NCBI GenBank assembly: GCA_003136675.1
Contig: PLFE01000163.1
Span: 480-37,254, forward strand
Direction of reading: 5' to 3'
From: Bryobacterales bacterium
Lineage (GTDB): Bacteria > Acidobacteriota > Terriglobia > Bryobacterales > Bryobacteraceae
DNA: 36,775 nucleotides
Each line of letters opens with the position of its first letter. Position 1 is the stretch's first letter. The notes beneath the pieces were generated by a model that worked only from the letters and a program-made list of their open reading frames with translations, was not told the origin of the DNA and did not search any database. The translations under genes were made by a program, and so were the position numbers. Positions 32,763 to 36,775 of this stretch are shown piece by piece.

Positions 32763-35700
32763 ATGCCTACACCATTTTGTCAACTATCCCGCTCTTGGGA
32801 TCTCAGAAAAAGGACTGCCCCGGGTTCGATCCTCGTGGCTTTTCTCATTTTGCTCTGTTGCGCCGCCGGATCATACGCCCAGACCTTCCGGGGCGCGCTG
32901 AGCGGCAATGTCACCGACGCTTCTGGCGCCATCGTGGCCAATGCGAAGGTCACTCTCACCAGCGTCGGCACCGGCATCGAACTCTCGACCGTGACCACCA
33001 GCAACGGCGATTTTTCTTTCCAGGACCTTCCAGCGGGCGCGTTCTCGGTGGGAGTCACCGCCCCCGGTTTCCAGCCCGTCAACGTCTCCAACGTCGAAGT
33101 GACCGCGGGTAACGTCTACAATCTTCCGGTGAAGCTCACGGTGGGACAGGTTTCGAGCGCCATTGAGGTTTCCGCCGCCGCAGTCTCGGTGGATGCGGAA
33201 AGCTCGACTCAAAGCGACACCTTGAACGATAAGTCGGTTCAGGATCTGCCGCTCAATGGCCGCGACTTTACGCAGTTGATTGCCGTCACGCCAGGGTATG
33301 GCGGTTACGCCGTCGGCGGGTTCGGGTCGCTCAACGGAACACGCGCCAACCAGATGAACTGGCAAATCGACGGCACGGATAACAACGATTTCTGGCATAA
33401 CATCCCCGCCGTGAATCAAGGGGGCGTGTCGGGCATCGCCGGCGTGGTGATGCCCATCGACGCGATCGACGAGTTCTCCGCGCAGACGCAATCCAACGCG
33501 GAGACAGGCCGCAGCGCAGGCGGAACCGTGAACCTGACCATCAAGTCCGGAACAAACCAGGTCCACGGAACCGCTTACTATTATAACCGCAACGAATTTT
33601 ATGCCGCGCATTCGCCTTTCTTTGTGGCCACGCCGGAATTCCCGCGGGCTCCGGAACTGCGCAACGAAAACTACGGCTTCACCGGCGGCGGACCAATCAT
33701 CAAGGACAAAACATTTCTCTTCATCGGGTTTGAAAAGCAGGACTACATCTTCGGGCTCACCGGTCTATCCACGGAACCTTCCAGCGCCTGGGTATCGCAG
33801 GCGCAAGCGGTTCTTGCGAATGCCGGAGGGAAGTATGGCACGTATGCGCCAGTCGCCGAGAGTCCCCTTTCGGCCACGCTGCTTTCCACTCTGTATCCAA
33901 GTTCCATCACGGGGCTGCCGGCCACACTGAATAACTATTTCGCCACCGTTCCCGGCACCGGCTACAGCTACAACGGGGTCATCAAGCTCGACCACAATTT
34001 CTCCGACAAGGAACATCTCTCGGCGCATTGGTTTGGCGGCGAAGGCGACCAGACGCAACCCCCCGGCGCGAGTCTTGCGCTGGCTACGGCAAGTTCCAAC
34101 CTGGGCTACTACTTCGAGGTGGCGCCGATCCACGTCCAGAACTACTCCGTGGTTCTGAATTCGATTCTTACCGAGAAGCTCAGTAACCAGTTACTTCTGG
34201 GAATGAGTTACTTCCACCAGATTTTCCACGATGCGAATAACAGCTTTAACATGGATTCTCTGGGCCTCAACCTAAGCCCCGGCGCGCTGGTTGGCGGCGC
34301 GCCCGTGATGGGCGCTTCGAATATCGAGATCAGCGGCTTCGATCAGGTGGGCATCACGCCTCCCGAAGGCCGCACAGACGCCACCGGCCACTTGACCGAC
34401 GTCCTTTCTTATATCACCGGTAAGCACCAGTTCCGTTTCGGGGGCGAATACCGCCTGGGACGCGTGGATGAGTTCTACTACCGGAGATCGACCGGTGAAT
34501 TCACTTTCGACGGCACGCAAGGTCCATGGGCCGGGGGCACATGCGCAACGGTGACCAGCCTGCCCGGCTGCGATTCCAACACTCTCGCACTCGCCGATTT
34601 CCTTGCGGGCGACGTGAGTTCGTCCTCCATCGCCGTTGGGGATGCGGAACGCTACGTCCAGGTCACCGGCGTGGACTTCTTCGGCCAGGATGACTGGCAG
34701 ATCACACCCAAGCTCAACATCAACGCAGGTCTTCGCTGGGAGTACTTCGGGCCGCTTCAAAGCGTGGGCGCTCAGAATCTCGGAGTCTTCGTCCAGGGCG
34801 AGGGTCTGGAAATTCAGGGCAAAGGTGTCTCCAACATCTTCAAGCCGGATTATCATAACTTCGCCCCACGCCTGGGCTTCGCGTATCAGCCCATGCAGGG
34901 ATGGGTGGTTCGCGGAGGCGCGGGTATGTTCTTTGACCAGATCAACATGAATCCATTTCTGGACTTCCGCCCCCCGATTGCCGCAGCGGATGGTTTGGAG
35001 GACAACCCGGTTGGTCCCTCGCCCGTCGATAGTTATAGCCGCAGCGGCTATAACTGGACCACGGCGCAAGCCGGCGGCGCGTCTATCTTCCCCGGCGTGA
35101 CCACCTGCCTTGGAAACGCCGCGACCGATCCTAATTGCGGTTCGCAGACCTTCAACGTTTTCTCCGTCAACCAGAACTTTCGCACACCCTACTTCTTCAA
35201 TTACAACTTGAATATTGAAAAGAGTCTGGGCAGCGCCGCGGTGCTCCAGGTGGGGTATGTCGGTAGCCAGGGCCGCAAGTTGGGCGTGATGGAGAACATC
35301 AATCAAAATGGGGACTTCAACGCCGCATACCCGAATTATGGCTCCGTCATTCAGCTCAATAGCATTGGTACCTCGAACTACAACTCACTCCAGACCATCC
35401 TGAAAGTAAGGCAATGGCATGGAGTCACTTCCCAGTTCGCATGGACCTGGGCACACGCATTGGACGAGGTGACCGAATATCGCGGTACGATTCCTTTCGA
35501 CAGCTTCAACCTGAAAGCGGACTACGGCAGCAGCGATTTCGATACGCGGCATAACTTCACCGCGTTCTTCAGTTATGACATTCCCGGCTCAACGCATATG
35601 CGCTTGCTGACGCACGGCTGGACCGCGGGCGGCTTGTTCTCGTTCCACACCGGGCAACCCTTCAACTTTGACGCGGGCACGCAGCGTCCGGGCTTGAACG

Positions 35701-36095
35701 TGATTGGGAACCCGTTCGCGGGAGTTAGCCACACCTTCGTTGATGGCGTGGGCGAACAGTGGGTTAACCCGAACGCGTTTTGCGTTCCCGGCGCCGCTGG
35801 CTGCCCCGGCACGACCAACCCGTACGGTGACGTGGGCCGCAACGAATTCTACGGTCCCGGATTCGCAGATGTGGATCTTTCCGTGTTCCGGACTTTCAGT
35901 GTGAAGGAATGGTTTAAGATCCAGTTGCGCGCCGAGATGTTCAATACCTTCAATCGCATCAATCTTGCTACCGGCGCTGGTTCGGTGGGAGGCAACGGGG
36001 TAGTGGCCGACACCATCGGCGACTTCAACGGCGCCCCCGGCCTGGGACCTGGTGAGCCTTTCAATATGCAAATCGCCGCTAAGGTGATCTTCTAA
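32763..36095 (+). CDS. Oar-like TonB-dependent receptor with carboxypeptidase-regulatory domain
   Basis: This 1110-aa protein starts at ATG 32763 after a GAGGA site. It has a signal peptide at ~residues 21-39 (ILVAFLILLCCAAGSYAQ). A CarboxypepD_reg beta-sandwich follows, from about residue 43 (GALSGNVTDASGAIVANAKV) to ~125. The plug has DLPLNGRDFTQLIAVTPG and the GGTVNLTIKSGTNQ element, then a long beta-barrel ends in MQIAAKVIF with the terminal aromatic typical of outer-membrane proteins. This is the expanded acidobacterial TonB-receptor family, thought to import oligosaccharides or other large nutrients. No SusD-like partner is present. Confidence 0.93.
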   Translation: MPTPFCQLSRSWDLRKRTAPGSILVAFLILLCCAAGSYAQTFRGALSGNVTDASGAIVANAKVTLTSVGTGIELSTVTTSNGDFSFQDLPAGAFSVGVTAPGFQPVNVSNVEVTAGNVYNLPVKLTVGQVSSAIEVSAAAVSVDAESSTQSDTLNDKSVQDLPLNGRDFTQLIAVTPGYGGYAVGGFGSLNGTRANQMNWQIDGTDNNDFWHNIPAVNQGGVSGIAGVVMPIDAIDEFSAQTQSNAETGRSAGGTVNLTIKSGTNQVHGTAYYYNRNEFYAAHSPFFVATPEFPRAPELRNENYGFTGGGPIIKDKTFLFIGFEKQDYIFGLTGLSTEPSSAWVSQAQAVLANAGGKYGTYAPVAESPLSATLLSTLYPSSITGLPATLNNYFATVPGTGYSYNGVIKLDHNFSDKEHLSAHWFGGEGDQTQPPGASLALATASSNLGYYFEVAPIHVQNYSVVLNSILTEKLSNQLLLGMSYFHQIFHDANNSFNMDSLGLNLSPGALVGGAPVMGASNIEISGFDQVGITPPEGRTDATGHLTDVLSYITGKHQFRFGGEYRLGRVDEFYYRRSTGEFTFDGTQGPWAGGTCATVTSLPGCDSNTLALADFLAGDVSSSSIAVGDAERYVQVTGVDFFGQDDWQITPKLNINAGLRWEYFGPLQSVGAQNLGVFVQGEGLEIQGKGVSNIFKPDYHNFAPRLGFAYQPMQGWVVRGGAGMFFDQINMNPFLDFRPPIAAADGLEDNPVGPSPVDSYSRSGYNWTTAQAGGASIFPGVTTCLGNAATDPNCGSQTFNVFSVNQNFRTPYFFNYNLNIEKSLGSAAVLQVGYVGSQGRKLGVMENINQNGDFNAAYPNYGSVIQLNSIGTSNYNSLQTILKVRQWHGVTSQFAWTWAHALDEVTEYRGTIPFDSFNLKADYGSSDFDTRHNFTAFFSYDIPGSTHMRLLTHGWTAGGLFSFHTGQPFNFDAGTQRPGLNVIGNPFAGVSHTFVDGVGEQWVNPNAFCVPGAAGCPGTTNPYGDVGRNEFYGPGFADVDLSVFRTFSVKEWFKIQLRAEMFNTFNRINLATGAGSVGGNGVVADTIGDFNGAPGLGPGEPFNMQIAAKVIF

Positions 36096-36107
36096 TCGCA
36101 GATGTTG

Positions 36108-36131
36108 CGGGTGGGTCCGCCAACCCACCCG
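36108..36131 (+). terminator. Strong hairpin after the TonB receptor gene
   Basis: CGGGTGGGT (36108-36116) pairs perfectly with ACCCACCCG (36123-36131) around a 6-nt loop, 12 bp after the stop codon. There is no T-run, so it may be a factor-dependent terminator or 3'-end stabiliser. Confidence 0.5.
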
Positions 36132-36140
36132 TGACAGGTC

Positions 36141-36170
36141 TTGACTCATGAGCCGCTTCTGGCATACACT
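36141..36170 (+). promoter_or_regulatory. Sigma70-type promoter, probably leaderless
   Basis: TTGACT (36141-36146) and TACACT (36165-36170) are 18 bp apart. The expected start of transcription falls only a few bases before the ATG at 36180, with no Shine-Dalgarno sequence between. Confidence 0.5.
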
Positions 36171-36179
36171 CAGCCAGTT

Positions 36180-36775
36180 ATGCGATTCACTCGTCTGGTC
36201 ACTCTCATTGCCCTATCCTCTCTCTTGCTCTGCGGCCAAACCCCCAAGCATGCTCTTACCGTCGATGACGTGGTGAAAATGACTACCGCGGGGTTGTCTG
36301 ACGATGTGATTGTTTCGCAAATCCGAAAGAATGGGCAAGCTTTCGACCTGAGCCCGGATCAGTTAATCAGCCTCAAATCCGCCAAGGTAAGTGATCGTGT
36401 GATCGAGACGATGATCGACCCCACGAAGGGAGCAACGTCCGCCTCTGGCCCGGCCATCGCTCCAATCACCGATGACGGTGCGTTTCCCAGTGAGCTGGGC
36501 GTCTACGCAAAAAAGAGCGGCGCGTGGGTGGAAGTTATGCCCGAGGTGGTGAACTTCAAAACCGGAGGTGTTCTGAAGAGTATTGCGAGCGCCGGCGTGG
36601 TCAAAGGGGACGTCAACGGCAACATTGACGGGGCCCACAGCAAGAACAGCTTTGCTTCGCCCCTGGAGGTATTAATCGTTGTTCCCGAAGGCACGGCGGT
36701 TACGGAGTATCAGTTTCTGCGCCTGCACGAGAACAAGGACTATCGGGAGTTCCGTACTGTGACCGGCGGTGTCAT
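36180..36775 (+). CDS. Exported hypothetical protein, cut by the window end
   Basis: An ATG at 36180 opens a frame that stays open to the window end (198 codons seen). The N-terminus is a signal sequence (LVTLIALSSLLLCGQ), possibly a lipoprotein since LLCG resembles a lipobox. A helical module follows (LTVDDVVKMTTAGLSDDVIV, then FDLSPDQLISLKSAKVSDRV) of the kind found in acidobacterial secreted proteins, where it binds an unknown partner. Then comes a beta-rich part (GVYAKKSGAWVEVMPEVV). The 3' end is outside the window. Function unknown. Confidence 0.75.
   Translation, partial: MRFTRLVTLIALSSLLLCGQTPKHALTVDDVVKMTTAGLSDDVIVSQIRKNGQAFDLSPDQLISLKSAKVSDRVIETMIDPTKGATSASGPAIAPITDDGAFPSELGVYAKKSGAWVEVMPEVVNFKTGGVLKSIASAGVVKGDVNGNIDGAHSKNSFASPLEVLIVVPEGTAVTEYQFLRLHENKDYREFRTVTGGV

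Noticed and set aside
34272-35306. A 344-codon minus-strand frame within the TonB receptor
   Set aside because: Shadow of the receptor barrel; no domain, signal or ribosome binding site.
1-36775. tRNA, rRNA, CRISPR array, transposase or phage genes
   Set aside because: None was recognised on reading; no regularly spaced repeats, no transposase motif and no cloverleaf-like segment stood out. A tRNAscan or Rfam run was not possible here.

Overview
The window (36,775 bp, GC-rich) most likely comes from a soil or sediment Acidobacteriota, probably a Bryobacter/Solibacter-type lineage. This rests on the very long Oar-like TonB-dependent receptor with a carboxypeptidase-regulatory domain and a 'PLNGRDF' plug motif, the WD40/PD40 and Ycf48-like propellers, the alginate-export porin, and the general gene style. 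It is an inference from protein families, not a marker-gene assignment.

Layout. 24-2372: a heptaheme c-type cytochrome with a C-terminal TPR array (minus), divergent from a small DUF2786-like protein. 2482-11698: a tightly packed ten-gene plus-strand operon. It begins with GYF_2/zinc-ribbon/RDD and B-box-like membrane proteins, continues with DUF4129 and DUF4350 proteins, a MoxR AAA+ ATPase and a DUF58 protein, and ends with SpoIIM-like and RDD membrane proteins. 11728-14408: a two-subunit molybdenum hydroxylase of the isoquinoline 1-oxidoreductase type, with a Tat-exported large subunit. 14410-17480: a minus-strand three-gene catabolic operon (Gfo/Idh/MocA dehydrogenase, DUF993 aldolase-like protein, sugar-phosphate isomerase-like protein). 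Its first gene overlaps the start of a divergent Ycf48-like exported propeller. 18524-20122: an alginate-export-type outer-membrane barrel. 20264-23213: an ECF sigma/anti-sigma pair divergent from a Tat metallophosphoesterase, a cupredoxin and a DUF2231-like membrane protein. A 23-bp palindrome that reads GGAATAAAA outward on both strands sits between the two units. 23271-25904: DUF2199, GguC/AraD1-like and PD40 proteins.

26027-32262 is an accessory zone. It holds the error-prone polymerase DnaE2 and a SEC-C mini-protein, bracketed by toxin-antitoxin modules in several states of decay. These are an HTH/PIN pair, a DUF433/DUF5615 pair, an antitoxin with a wrecked PIN partner, and at least two relic fragments of the same antitoxin-DUF433 block lying in inverted orientation on either side of dnaE2. 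32763-36095 is the TonB-dependent receptor, followed by a hairpin, a promoter and an exported protein cut off by the window end.

How the parts work together: the MoxR operon looks like an envelope-associated ATPase machine with unusual Cys-rich membrane partners. The ECF unit looks like an envelope-responsive regulator of exported copper and phosphoesterase proteins. The carbohydrate operon, GguC-like protein, porin and TonB receptor fit a polymer- and sugar-using heterotroph. No rRNA, tRNA, CRISPR array, prophage or intact insertion sequence was recognised. The best candidates for an under-described system are the zinc-finger/MoxR operon and the sigma-factor/metallophosphoesterase/cupredoxin unit.
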